Assembly (NCBI GenBank): GCA_950295325.1
Contig: OX485803.1
Coordinates: 8,990,001-9,054,000 of the forward strand
Direction of reading: 5' to 3'
Length of the DNA stretch: 64,000 nt
Origin: Polytrichum commune
Lineage: Eukaryota > Streptophyta > Polytrichopsida > Polytrichales > Polytrichaceae
The translations under genes were made by a program, and so were the position numbers. This document shows positions 24,111 through 35,902 of the stretch, in pieces (positions within the stretch are counted from its first letter, which is position 1; every line of letters begins with the position of its first letter). The notes beneath the pieces were generated by a model. It did no database searches. It was not told the origin of the DNA and saw only the letters and a list, made by a program, of their open reading frames with translations.

Positions 24111-25499
24111 ACTTTGTCACTAATGTTGCCCATTGGGAAGCCCTCCTCTCCCTTTTGAGCCATACATGAATTCCACAACTTGAGCAATTTGATTTCTTGT
24201 CATTATCCACCTATACTAGCACCAATTTATGCGATTTCTCCATTTGCATTTGGGGAGTGTTGTTATCACAATGCTTTTTTATTTCTTCCAGCAAAGTATG
24301 ACCCTCATATCGCCCAACGGACGTAATAAAGAAGAGCGTTCTTTGTAAGAGTGTACCATTTCCCATGAGCCTTCTCATATTTTAGGGACTTCTTATGAAG
24401 GTTGTCAGGAAGCAAACCTTCATAGTGGGATACTACGTACATAGATCCACCATGCTTCTAACATAAACAAAAAAATTCTCATACTCGTCTCCAAGCACTT
24501 GTATGTCAAGCTCCAACACATGCCTAACCTCCTCCATTTCCATTTTTCTATACAACAAAATTTGCACATGGTCCTTATTCACTTTCGATGGCTCAAGAAT
24601 TGAGTTACAATCAACACAAGCCGTTTTGGCAACCATGTATACATGTTGCTCATAAGATATGTCAACATTGTCCACATAGATGACTCAGTCCTCGTCATCA
24701 TCGTTGTCCTTAGAGGTATCCAATGTGAATTGACCAAATTTCTTATATTGTTGAATTTTTAATTTTTTTTCTAGGACTATATGGGCTCTTTTGGAGGTCG
24801 TTGCAAGGCAATCAGGACCACACCAAGAATTGTTGTAAGCAAAGGAGTAGCTTCATGATTGGCCAATTTCCAAATGAGCCAAATGTGTAGGGAAGCCATC
24901 AAAGTTTAGCTAGAGTTAGGACCCTATGCATAAGGATGTGCAAATGGACATGATGAGTTCTTTGGCCGTCACATTATGTCACAAATGATGTGTCAAGATC
25001 ACGTTTCATAACATCTGGGCATGACACCTAGAAGATATTATTGTGGTAATAATTTTATCTACCACATGATGTTCTTTTTACAGCTTTACCACAAAGTCGA
25101 ATGCTATGATCACTGCTACTATGACAATTTGAGCAGCCAACTACATGTGAACATGCGACTCTATAATCTTTTGCACATGAATAGTCATCCCTCTAGTCAA
25201 TTGCTTATTTGAGCAATTGTTTCCTTGGTTGATGTAGTAAGTTTTTGGATTATCTCAAAACAACAAAACCCAAGGAACAAGGTCTCCATGAAGACTAAGC
25301 TAGTGTCTATAAGGGTTAATGTCACATTGGATTAAGGTTCACAATAACATTATAGGGAATTCTCCACTCTTTTACTCTTTTACTCTCTTCAATCTTAATA
25401 TATCTCATTCTTTCTCTTTCTCATTAGTTCATACGTGATGGTTTTGTAGTGGGTGTTGTCTGTCCTGTCTTTAGGGAATTTTCTATCACTCTAAATCTT
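24111..25499. other. Intergenic, no gene recognised
   Basis: A minus-strand 80-codon frame (24433-24675) is the longest open stretch and has no recognisable motif. Nothing else stands out. Confidence 0.4.
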
Positions 25500-27290
25500 G
25501 ACCTATGTCTGTCGTGAAGCTCCAAGGCTTTGGCTATAGTCTTTTCGAATCTTTGGCCATATTCTTCCAATGGATTTTCATCCGATTGGGGTTAGTTTCT
25601 TCCTCTTTAACTAAATCACCTTTTGTAGCCATAAAACATAATCAAAATTACAATACTCAAAGAATTTGCTCCTTCATTTTATTTCTTTCTTAATTATAAT
25701 TGAGGTTCACTTATCTCGTATTCTGCATTGCCACACAACACACAGAGTCTCGCCTTGATTCCTGCCACATTCTTACACAATTATACAGATCTATAGGTTA
25801 TAGTCATTAGATCTTGATATCATAGACCTTTACGGCTAGCCTAATTCCTCTCAACATCAAATCCTAGTATCCTCATTACTAATTATCGTAAAGCACGCTC
25901 ATGGTTTCTTAATTTGCTTATCGACTCAACACCATCACGGCTCTCCGACTTTAATCATGTCTCGGTAATCCCCCTAACCTCTTATCTCTCCAGATCATGA
26001 TCGTTCTGAATTGCCTTGTCCTCTCATCAGGATCCAACATCTCTCTTTCCCTCTCTTTTTCATCTTCCTTTCTCACAGGCTATAGTCAGTTATAAGACCT
26101 CTCAGTGCCCAAGCCTATCGGCTCTCGGTCCTCCCTCTTGTGTATCTCCCAGTAACTTGGCTGACTCTGTAATTCCCTTGTCTCTACTACGGCTCTCCTG
26201 TCTCTGTAATCTCGGCCTTAATCTGATCTCCTTGGCTATGGCCTACTGTTCTGATGACTCTTACTCAAGTTCTTACAGATGTTCTCACTTCGTTGTATCC
26301 CTACTACAGACTATGGCCATTCTCACTTATCTTTACTTCGACGATAGCTCATCTCTCTTTCACTCGGAGTTTATCTCCTGATATTGCTCTTCCTTTTGAC
26401 TCTATCTTTCTCAACCTCTTATTTCCTCTCTGGTTTCTTTCCTCTCTGATTTCCAATACAAGATGACGTCTCAACTTCAACTCAACTTGTTCCTTCCATA
26501 AAGTAGACTATAGCCTCTCTTTTCTTTTTCAATTGCCTCATGTTTTGATCACAACTACTCTGATGCTCCAGACAGCTTCTTTAATATCAGATTTATTCCA
26601 CTTCAACAATTCCTCACATCAGACTTATTCACTTCACTCGCGTTATATTGCTTTCATTCACTGTACGCTCATGCGATCCTATCATGCACTGACTCACGAT
26701 TATTGCCATACACAGACTATTGCCATCCATATGGTAATCCGATAATACTCTTTACTTAACCACTTCGATCACAGTTTGTATGGCCGCATCCCCCTATCTC
26801 AGGTGGTGATTGCGACAATCCTAATTCTAAATTCTAAAATGCCTTTGGCTCTAGCTCTATGCCTATAGCCTGATTCTCTACGGCTATGGCTTTTAGCAAA
26901 ATATAATGAGAAGTGTTTTCTTCCATACCATAGCCTGCTTATCAAGACCGGAGCCCTCTCGGCGGTTGTAACTTCTACAACTAATTTCTCTGGCTATAGT
27001 CCTCAATGTTCATCCTAAACTAACTTTCATCCGCTATTTTAGTTACTTTACATTTAAAAAAGTCTTTTTCGCTTTCCCTACCAGGCTATGGCCTAAAAAT
27101 CGGCATTACAGTTGACTTCTATAGTAGTGGGTCTACTGCATGTAAGTACTCAGTACTCTACTTGATTGCACATAAGAAGTCGGCTCTCTAGTCGATTACT
27201 CCCATAAGTAGTCAATTCAGAAGTCACTTATTCACTTAGCAATCCGTTAAGGAGACCACTGCTTACTTTGTGTGTGGATCGGCATATGAT
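25500..27290. repeat. Pyrimidine-rich tract with a recurrent GGCTATAG motif
   Basis: The plus strand is strongly rich in C and T (about 25850-26760), with about a dozen scattered copies of a near-palindrome of the form GGCTATAGTC, GGCTATGGCC or CTATAGCC. Spacing is irregular (tens to about 250 bases), so it is not a tandem array. Frames of up to 121 codons occur but have the composition of the tract and no domain. It may be the body of an unknown repeat. Confidence 0.45.
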
Positions 27291-28739
27291 TTAGGAGGTA
27301 TGAAATGGAATAAGGGACAAGAGCCAACAAATGTTTGTATTCAAAAAAGAAAAATATCATAACAAAAGGATTGAAAAATATAAAGATTGTTTTACAAACA
27401 AATTCACATGTGTTAGTGATACGTACCTATAAAAGCTATGGAAACCCCCTCTAGGAAGCCAAAAATAACTACATATTCTTGACATTATTCTTGATCTCAC
27501 ACCTCTATGGGCTCATCCCACCTCACATGATTCATCTACGTTTGGCATCTTGCATAAGCCAATTCAATGTGGTTTTGCATGTCGACTTTGCACAAAATTT
27601 CTAGGGTCATGGTGCAAAATTTATAACCCTCCCCAGTATAGAGCATTGAGTCATGACATTTGGTGGCAAAGTTGTCATACAAGTTTGCTTACCGTAAAAT
27701 TCTTAGCCTTCTTGGTGTCATATTTAGGTTGTTTTTTTATGTCTCCTACTTTGGATTCTATACAACTCATGTGTCACCCATCACTTCTCCTTCTTCAATT
27801 TTTTCTTGGCCACTATGGTTCCACATTGTCACTCATGTGTGACTGGCACCCTCAATCACATACTCCAATTTTTAGGCTTCCGTTTGAGTCCCAATGTAGC
27901 ATAATATTGTTTATGGAAAGATTGTTGTATTGCACACTTCCATTATGCAATCCGATATGAGCCATACCAAACGCACGACAATTTTACCTTTTCCTTCAGG
28001 ATTCTTTCAACATGGTCCCATCGTTGCCATTCGGTTGGACCCATCAACATGATGTTGTCATTTGGTTGATGCGCTCTATCTCATATATACATTTGTCATA
28101 GTATTCCCCCATTCCACCATAATGTGTAGCATGTATTGGTCTCACTCTTAAGCAACCAAAAATTGATGAAGATATGATGTGAGTTCTTTGAAAAAAATGC
28201 CTTGACATTGGCTTGAAACCAAGTTGTCCCTAGATTGGTGGTCTTTGGAGTTTTTTGGGCCCATGTAATATTTGAAAACAAACATTCGTCACCATCAATT
28301 ATCACCTATAAAATCTTCTTGTATCCCACCCCCACCCCCACCCCCCTAATTTTTCTTGCAATCCAAGATAACCACCTGAGCCATTTTGGGAATCCACAAT
28401 AATTGGCATGGGCATGACGTCCTTAACCACTTGTCCAACTTATGTTCCTTCCAAGAAATTGTTTTGTTGGCCGTCTTGGAAAACACTTTGACATGGGGTT
28501 CCCACCTCATCCACTTCAAGGGGCAAGAAAAGATTATCAAACTATTGCTTGAGGTTGAAAACTCCATTTTGGGCCTTACATTTCACTTAAAAGTCAAAAT
28601 ATGCAAGATGTTGATCCTCAATAAATTTGGGATCATCCATTGCGTATCAAATGGCTGCCATAATCAACTTTTTCATGTGGTCGGCCACTTGATCAACACA
28701 CATCAATCATATAGCCAAAACAAGTCAAGTTGGGCTTAA
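27291..28739. other. Intergenic, no gene recognised
   Basis: Overlapping frames of up to 136 codons on both strands show no motif I recognise. The minus strand has several moderately long open segments in a row (28567-28096), possibly a decayed coding relic, but I cannot name a family. A CCCCCA microsatellite lies at about 28327-28347. Confidence 0.35.
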
Positions 28740-29449
28740 GAGGTCAATCATGGTACTACGCAATACTAGGTGTGAGCTCAAAAGCTCACAAAAATTCCTG
28801 GCAAGCCTAAGGACATGGCCATTGACCTTAAATTTAAAAGAATAATAATTAATTAATTAATTTAAAAAAACTCAATCTAATGCACAAAAAGCTAAAGCTT
28901 AGCCAATAAATTTCGGTCCAAACAAATTAAATAGCCCCCAATTTGATGGCCAATTGGCCAAAAAGGTTAGATTTGAGCTCAAAAGCTCAACCATGGTACT
29001 GCACACTACTAGGTGTGAGCATAAGAGCTGAGTATAACACTTTAATTCATTATGCTTTTATATAACTAATGGGTTGCACTAAAAATATACTATACATATT
29101 TATAGCTGAGACTGAGATATAATTAATGTGAATGTACTAAAAGTAAATTGAAGCCCATATAGTTTTGACTCCGTATTATATTGAGGAAATCTTTATAAGA
29201 TGAAAGATAAATGATAAGTTTGAGAGAATGATGCAAAGATGCTTCCTGAAGAATTGATAAGAAAAAGGAAGGTTACTAGAGGCACTATTACACATGTGGA
29301 GAGAAAATCTTCACTACATGGTAAGAGAGTGGTCAATATGGTGATTAATAAATTGAATACCACCTATGTTTCATCGGAAGGAAATTCCGGTCACAGAGAA
29401 CAAAAATTAAGATAACAGAAAAGAGAGAGACTTTTTTTTTGGGAAAGAG
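28740..29449. other. Intergenic with a short direct repeat
   Basis: A segment with TCAANCATGGTACTNCNCA and CTAGGTGTGAGC occurs at about 28744-28785 and again at about 28990-29030, 245 bases apart. No gene is seen. Confidence 0.4.
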
Positions 29450-29940
29450 TGTGGAGTGGCTACTTGGCTATGAAGAAGAAAAATTACTTGCTACTTGGCT
29501 GCTTGGCTACGAAGAGGGAAAAATACTTGCTACTTGGTTACTTAGCTACTTGGCTACGAAGAAGAAAAAGTTACTTGCTACTTAGTTACTTAACTAGTTG
29601 GCTAAAAAGAGGAGCGAATTACTTGTTACTTGATAATTGTTACTTGGTACATGAATACTTAGAGATACTTAGTCTACTAGAGCTACATAATCTACATCAA
29701 CAAGAAATACTTAGCCTAATAATATTACTTCAGCCTATAACGACAAAAGATACTTAGTTTACTATAGTTACTTGGCACTACAACAACAAGAGATACTTAG
29801 CATACTAGAGCTACTTGGTTTACAATAACAAGAGATACTTAGCCTACTAGAGCTACTATGTTTACAACATAAGAGATACTTAGTTTACTAGAGCTACTTG
29901 GGACTTCAACGACAAACAAGGCTCCTTAAAGTTACTTGAT
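29450..29940 (+). repeat. Degenerate minisatellite built on TACTTGGCTAC and GATACTTAG
   Basis: Two linked arrays. About 29450-29630 repeats TACTTGGCTACGAAGAAGAA with variants. About 29655-29930 repeats AGAGATACTTAGTCTACTAG plus CTACTTGG roughly six times, with a period near 48-55. The plus-strand 102-codon frame here is simply the translated repeat (YLLLGYLA). Confidence 0.75.
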
Positions 29941-30479
29941 TACTTGGTTTCTATCACAAGGAGATTGAAGTAATAATTAAGCTAAAAGACAACTATGATA
30001 TATGAAGAGGAGCGACACACTCGAAGAAGTAATTGTGACCTTAATTAATGTTAAGTAGTAACACTTGAGCTAAAAGACAACTACGACACATGAAAACTTC
30101 CGCAACGCGGAAGGGAGTTCGATAGAACCAAGATAAAATGTTAAGAGTGATATTGAATAGGTAAGAACCACTTGAAGAGATATCATTGCAAGGAACATGC
30201 AAGTACTATGGAATATTTGATCATTAGAATTACTAGGTAGAGGAGTTTCTGATAGATTTCTAGATCACGAACAAGAAGAAGCCATCAACGGAAAGTAGAG
30301 GGTGAATGATAGTGATCAAGAAGAAGAATAGGTAGTTTGAATCATCTTAATCCAAACGATTCTCCAAGTCAATACATTATGGTCAACCTAGAAACAAGTT
30401 GTTGTAGTTGAGCTCTACAACCACTAACACATTCCCCTTTTTAAAGATTAATTTGAAGTTTCATTTGTTCAATATAGAG

Positions 30480-31760
30480 AGAAAATGCTCCAAAAATGCA
30501 CAAATCATTGTACCAAAAAAAACACCCCACAAAGGTATGCCCAAGTGGCACCTTTTTTTGGGAGTTGAACTTGCGTTTTTCCTGAGCCAAAAAACCCCTA
30601 GAATGAATGAATGAATGAATGAATGCAACATAGGAAAAATGCTCAAGAAGGGCAACCACCAGTGGTATCCCCTTTTAATGCATTATTCATGAGCTAGATT
30701 CATGCATTCATGAGAATTTTTCTCAAGAATGCACAACTACATCACCAATAAAATGCTTGACAATGGGGTGCCCTTGCAGCACCCATCTTTCAAACATTTT
30801 CTTTACCCAGACAAGATTCATTCATGATCAAAGTTTCTTCATGATTTACAATTCCAATTCCAATAAATTATACAAATAGGGGTTGCTCCTTGCGGCATCC
30901 TTTTTTCATGCATTGTTTTAAAGCTAGACTTATCTTATCTCGACCGTTTCTCCTGCACATTGCACAACTCCAATAAAATGCCCCCAAAAAAAGGTGTTGC
31001 CAACAACACCTTTTTTTCATGTATTTTCTAAGCAAGGTGCACACATTCTTCATAAACTCTTCTAAAACTTGTGCAACTGCAACTTCAACAAAAAATACCC
31101 AAAAATGGGTTGTTGCTAGCATCACCCCTTTTCCACGCATTTGTTTTAAGCTAGACCACGGGTAGATCACTCTAAGGCATTTTTGTGCACCACGTGCGGC
31201 TGGGGGTTTTTTGTTTTGGGGCTATTTACCTTCAAGGGCTGAATTAAAGCCTCCCTATAATTACTTAAATTTCAAAAGTGGCCCATTTGTTTGCACCCTT
31301 CCATTACTTATATTGTCCAAGTCACTGCAATTTTTTGTACTCTATATTCCTTTTAAGTAATTTTGGACAGACGGAAATCCCAATTATCATCCATCCCCGT
31401 GAGTCCTAAACCCATTTACATACCATACTAAACATACCTTCTAGGATCCTTATCTTCAGCCCCTATATTAATTTTACAAATAAATAATGGCCCACATTTT
31501 ATGTCCATCTAACTTACTTATAATGGGATTGTCTACATTTAATGGCCCCTTCATTATTTGGAATTCCTTTACAATTTTTATTTCAAATGATTTTAATCCT
31601 CTCTATATTATGCCGCACGTCGTTTTTAAAATGCACTAAGTGATCTACCCGTGAGCTAGACTCATGGTTTCAAGAGCATTTGTTCTCGAGAATGCACACT
31701 ATGCAACTCCAACAAAATGCTCAAAAAAAGGTGCCGGCGGTAACACCTACTTTTGAGGCA
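30480..31760. repeat. Degenerate tandem repeat interrupted by a MITE
   Basis: Units of about 130 bases share the order AGCTAGACTCATG, TCAAGAATGCACAACT, CCAATAAAATGC, AAAAAAGGTG, then CACCTTTTTTTCATGCATT. At least six diverged units can be followed. An ATGA microsatellite lies at 30599-30626. The array is split at 31157-31653 by an insertion with an 8-bp duplication, after which one more unit follows. Confidence 0.6.
31157..31653. mobile_element. hAT-type MITE with 8-bp duplication
   Basis: Ends are CACGGGTAGATCAC and its exact complement GTGATCTACCCGTG, with weaker pairing inward to ACGTGCGGC. The direct repeat AGCTAGAC flanks it at 31149-31156 and 31654-31661. An 8-bp duplication with C-A start and G-rich ends is typical of hAT elements. 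The 497-bp body has no coding capacity. Confidence 0.85.
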
Positions 31761-32561
31761 TTATTTAAACCCCTAAAGGACCAAGAGGTTATATTTGCCT
31801 TTTAGGAATTTTTTGAGAAGGTCCACAAACTTTGTGTATTATGTAGTTTCTAAATTGCAAAAATTGAGAGGTCGATGGCCTTGGATTTAGCATGCTTGTC
31901 ATAAATAGGTGCATGTTTGAGTTACTTTGCTATTTGTTTCCAATTTAAAACATGGTGACAACTCCATTTTCTGACACTCTTTTGGACAATTTGGAAGCAT
32001 TTTGGCATCGATGCAAGTAAATGTGGATAGGTCCAATTATGATTGAATTGGAACAAGCAATTGAGAAAATGTGTTATTACGTTCTAAATATATGCATCTT
32101 CTTATCTACCATTTGGATTCAAGTACTTGCAAGATGTGATTTTTATGAGATAAATTGTCCAAAACAACCCCCATATTTGACATGTGCCAAAAGCAAGCCT
32201 AGTGAACCATAGTAAATAAACTTGACAAGTGAAAGATGTTATTTATACATGGGCTAAATTTACATGTGGAGGCTTTTAAGGCAAGATGTTACCTTAGAAA
32301 AAATAACATGACCATCAAGCCTAGCAACACTAGCTGAAAAGAGTACCCCTTGGACTTTTTCACCATTGGATTCCATGGCCTAATCTCGATGGTCAAATTG
32401 AATGATATAAGAATAAAATATGATTGCCTTCATTACCAATATGTTCAATCCATGAGGATGACTTAAGAAAAATCCTAAACTAATACCCACTCTAATGTCC
32501 CCGATTAAAACATGGAAATTGTTACAAACTCTACTTCATTCTACACATGCTCCTTTAGAGG
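31761..32561. other. Intergenic, no gene recognised
   Basis: It begins with TTAAACCCCTAAAGGACC, which looks like one end of a further TTAA-family element (compare CCCCTAAG and CCCCTAAA ends elsewhere), but no opposite end was found, so it may be truncated. No protein match. Confidence 0.4.
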
Positions 32562-32565
32562 TTAA

Positions 32566-33369
32566 TCCCTAAGTGGCCAAGCCTTTCGGAATGCACTTTT
32601 CCTAAGAAATATGTGCATGGCTTTAATACAATCCCCAATGGAGGAATTTGTCTTTTATCCAAAATCTAACCGTATAGATGTTTAAAGAACTTGTTTATTA
32701 GTATGCATACCAATTTTGAGACCGAGATTGCATAAGAGTTGTGAGATTCAAACAAGAGAAATGTATACATTCTTTTTTTTGTATGCCGCCCCTCCCCACA
32801 ATGTTGGTATGATTTGCTCATAAGTGTTTTTAGGAGTTTGAGGTGACACGAACAACTCCAACATGTGAAAGAATACGAAAATGTGATTCCAAAGACCCTA
32901 TGTATGCATATAGAGCTATCCCAATCATTTCGCAATCCTCCTTGCAATTCTTGAAATGCATTTTCTTTATTTTAACACTTGACGATTTGATATTGCAAAT
33001 TACTTCACATTGGTAATTTTGAATACTAATATTCGACGGTCAAAAATGCATAATTTTTTTACTCTTTCCACTATGACACTTTTCGAAAGAAATGAATAAT
33101 GAGAACTCTTTGGATGTCAAAAATAAGTACAATAGTCCAATAGTAAAGCACTTTCTCCACCCATTCCCTACATCACGGACATATAGGCCTTTGCGACCCT
33201 CTCTAAAATCGAATATTTACTTTTTTTGGTAAAAAATGCCTCAATCCAAAAGTTGCCCTTCCATACTGTCCGCCAAAAAAATTTACGCGGTCAAAGGAAT
33301 TTACCTGCCCACACACAAACGAGCCGAAAATTTTGGTCAACCATATATGGTTGCTTGGGCACTTAGGGG
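32566..33369. mobile_element. TTAA-flanked TIR element, family T1, copy 2
   Basis: Direct-orientation partner of the 1.5-kb copy, 31 kb away, with ends TCCCTAAGTGGCCAAGC and GCTTGGGCACTTAGGGG between TTAA sites at 32562-32565 and 33370-33373. The 804-bp body differs by scattered substitutions and lacks about 21 bp. The conserved 93-codon minus frame (32666-32947) differs by one residue. High identity between copies argues for transposition relatively recently. Confidence 0.8.
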
Positions 33370-33373
33370 TTAA

Positions 33374-34499
33374 GCTAGACAATATGCATTCCAAGAGACT
33401 TTTGAGCATAAATGCTCAAGAGTTGATACTATGAAGTCTAAAAACCTCCAACACCTTCACCCAAACGTTCCCATTGACACATTAATCGCCTATGTATTTT
33501 TGTGAAAGAACCTACTTTGGAGTAATTGCTAATGTACTAGAAAGTTTAACAAATGACAAAGGAATTTCCCATAGCCATACCTTTCACCAACATATTGGAG
33601 GCCTTTAAGGCTTCTCGTCATCTATTGACCAAGTGCATTTCTTTCCCTTTCCAACACTCTCATTTGGATATTTTTCCATACTTGAATCCATTGTAGATGG
33701 AGATGTCAAAATTTTGTCTTCATGATCTACTTTGTCAATTCCAAAAACGTTACTTCAAAAAGGGATGTCACCGCCACCACACCCTTTTCTAGCACTCTTG
33801 CGTAGCTTGCTTTTTGTAATTCTAAGCATTTATGCTCAAAACTTAGCAATGTGAGCTCCTAAACATTGCTTGAAAAGGGGTCGTCACTGGAGAGTTCCTT
33901 GTGACAATTGGAAAGTTCAAATACCTCATCCAGACTCCACCTTAAGTTTTCCTTATTGTCCACATGGAAACAAACTGATCTCTACATGTTCTCTTCTATC
34001 ATCTTGGGTTTCTTGCAAGTGTCATAATGGTTGTTCATCCCCTTGAGGAATTCATTGCCCAACATGGGAATCCCAATTATGAAAATGATATAATATTTTT
34101 ACTTAATGTTTAATTATTAAAAAAAAATCTAATATGGGATGATATAAGAAAGAGTGTGGTCCACCTCGTTGCAAAACATAGAAGAGATGGGGGGAAATGA
34201 GAGGCGTGATTTTTTTTTCATTATTTAAAAAAAAACCAGGCTAATTAGTGGTAAAAGTTAGGTGTCATTAAAGGTATGGATGAGTGAAGATTTCCTCACA
34301 AAAACAAGGTCCAAAAAATTAGCTAACTTCTACTTTGACAACTTTTACTTAACCCTTCATTCTAATAAGCGATGCTTGCGTGAGATTGATTGGCTCTCAT
34401 ATAGGTTGGCTACCTCATGTGTTAGCCAATTCTCTTGACCAAACAGTGCATGTTTGATGAGGGGTTGATCACACCAACTAGTTCAAACACCATCCATCG
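33374..34499. other. Intergenic, no gene recognised
   Basis: A few phrases (ACCACACCCTTTT, GCATTTATGCTCAA) recall the degenerate repeat at 30.5-31.8 kb, so this may be its continuation. No coding region. Confidence 0.35.
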
Positions 34500-34742
34500 G
34501 CATCTCCGGCTGTGATAGTGTGAGAAGTGGTGGGCCAACATCTACTTTTGAACATAATCCCCAACATAATTTCATGGTTGGAACCGGATGGAAAGTTTGG
34601 TGTGATCGGGGCATCATGGGGGAGACTCATGCCCCGATCACACCAAACTTTGCGTCCACTTGCACCCATGAACTTGTTGGGAACTACGTACATAATAAAA
34701 TGTTGGCCCACCACTTTTCACACTATTACAAGCGGAGATGCT
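34500..34742. repeat. Long hairpin (foldback) of 115-base arms
   Basis: The left arm 34500-34614 and right arm 34629-34741 are inverted copies with a 14-base loop. Outer parts match imperfectly (GCATCTCCG and GTGGTGGGCCAACAT shared), while the innermost 23 bases (from AAAGTTTGGTGTGATCGGGG) pair perfectly. No flanking duplication is clear. It may be a foldback/Mutator-like MITE. An RNA from it would fold into a long hairpin. Confidence 0.8.
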
Positions 34743-34788
34743 GACGAACGTTGCCATAAGTGGCTAGCATGTCAATCCTCACTCTAGC

Positions 34789-35894
34789 CAGTGCTCAAAA
34801 TTGAAGCCCTCATATGAATTTCATTTTGAAGGGCTCTGAAATTTCAGCATTGCAATTGAAGGGCATATCTAAATCTAGGACGTCAATGGAAAATTTTCAA
34901 AGAAATATAAAACTTATATTAAAATTATGCATGATTTGCATGGTACATGCTTCTAGTACAATGAAATAATGGAGAATCAACTATCTAACTCCACCTCTTG
35001 AAGTGACAATGCCCTACGCTTGTTGGTTACTGTAGCGGTTTTCCAAGTGTCAAAAATGCCATTCCAATCCATAAATTCAACTCCCAAACTGTTTAGGCTA
35101 ACCCTCATCAATGCATCAAGTGTGTCAAGGTTTAGGCATGTTCTCCTTTCGCTCTTAACCCAATTCTGCTTTGAAAAACCACACTCACAAACAGCAATGC
35201 TAGTAGGGATCACAAGTATGGCTTGCCATAGCAACATTAGGGTTGGCCAATTGATCTTAAACTCTCGGTCACGGCTACAAAAAACCCAATCTTCATGCAT
35301 ACTTCGGTGTTGACAAGTTGAAGATAACATCTCCACAAATTCGAGCAACTCCGCATTGGCTTGATCAACAAGAACAAAGCTCCACTTGAAATGTGTCACC
35401 AACCGGTTCAACCATTGCTCAGTTAAAGTGCCTCGATCCAATGCATCCATGGGATAGTGTTTTGGGCTGAAAAGCATGGCCGCATTAAAAATGGGCAAGT
35501 CGGGGAAGCGATCATTTAGTGAGTCAATAACCTTTTGGACGTATAGTCTACCAAGGGTGATGCAATCCTCCAACGAGCCCCCTACATCACACCCGGGCAT
35601 AGAGTCATAGTGCAAAGTATGCACTTTCTCACAACCAAACCTATCAACATACAATTCCCATGTGGACTAATTCCCATCTGGATATGAGATCTGGAGCCCA
35701 AAGTTAGACAGCCGGAATTAAACGGCTACTTGAGATGATGAACAGTACTTGAAGGGTACTATTTATCCAGCACTTCAAGTGAAGGGAGCACTTAGACATG
35801 AGGATTATGTTTTGAAGGGCTGTTTTCCTTGAGGTATTTTTTGAAGTCCCAAAACCCATTTGAAGGGCACTGAAGACTTCAATTTTGAGCACTG
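34789..35894 (-). mobile_element. hAT transposon, internally deleted
   Basis: Ends CAGTGCTCAAAATTGAAG are perfect 18-base inverted repeats, flanked by the 8-bp direct duplication ACTCTAGC (34781-34788 and 35895-35902). Sub-terminal regions carry repeated TTGAAGGGC motifs on both sides, the kind of sites hAT transposases bind. The 1106-bp body retains only the 3' part of the transposase on the minus strand. Confidence 0.92.
34977..35654 (-). pseudogene. hAT transposase C-terminal fragment
   Basis: An open frame of about 225 codons begins after a stop with no ATG. It carries the hAT C-terminal dimerisation region near residues 135-185: NWPTLMLLWQAILVIPTS, then CECGFSKQNWVKSERR and DTLDALMRVSLNSL. 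The usual ER-GFS motif reads ECGFS here. The BED zinc finger and the DDE catalytic core found upstream in full-length hAT proteins are absent, so the product could dimerise at most. The reading frame is uninterrupted, which suggests a recent origin of the deleted copy or chance preservation. Confidence 0.85.
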
Positions 35895-35902
35895 ACTCTA
35901 GC

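Noticed and set aside
26016-26381. 121-codon plus-strand frame
   Set aside because: Composition (Ser/Leu/Pro) reflects the pyrimidine-rich tract; no motif and no conserved start context.
27550-27960. 136-codon frame
   Set aside because: No domain, overlaps other equally long random frames, and has no flanking gene signals.
28346-28567. Possible transposase relic on the minus strand
   Set aside because: A few successive open segments but no recognisable catalytic or zinc-finger residues.
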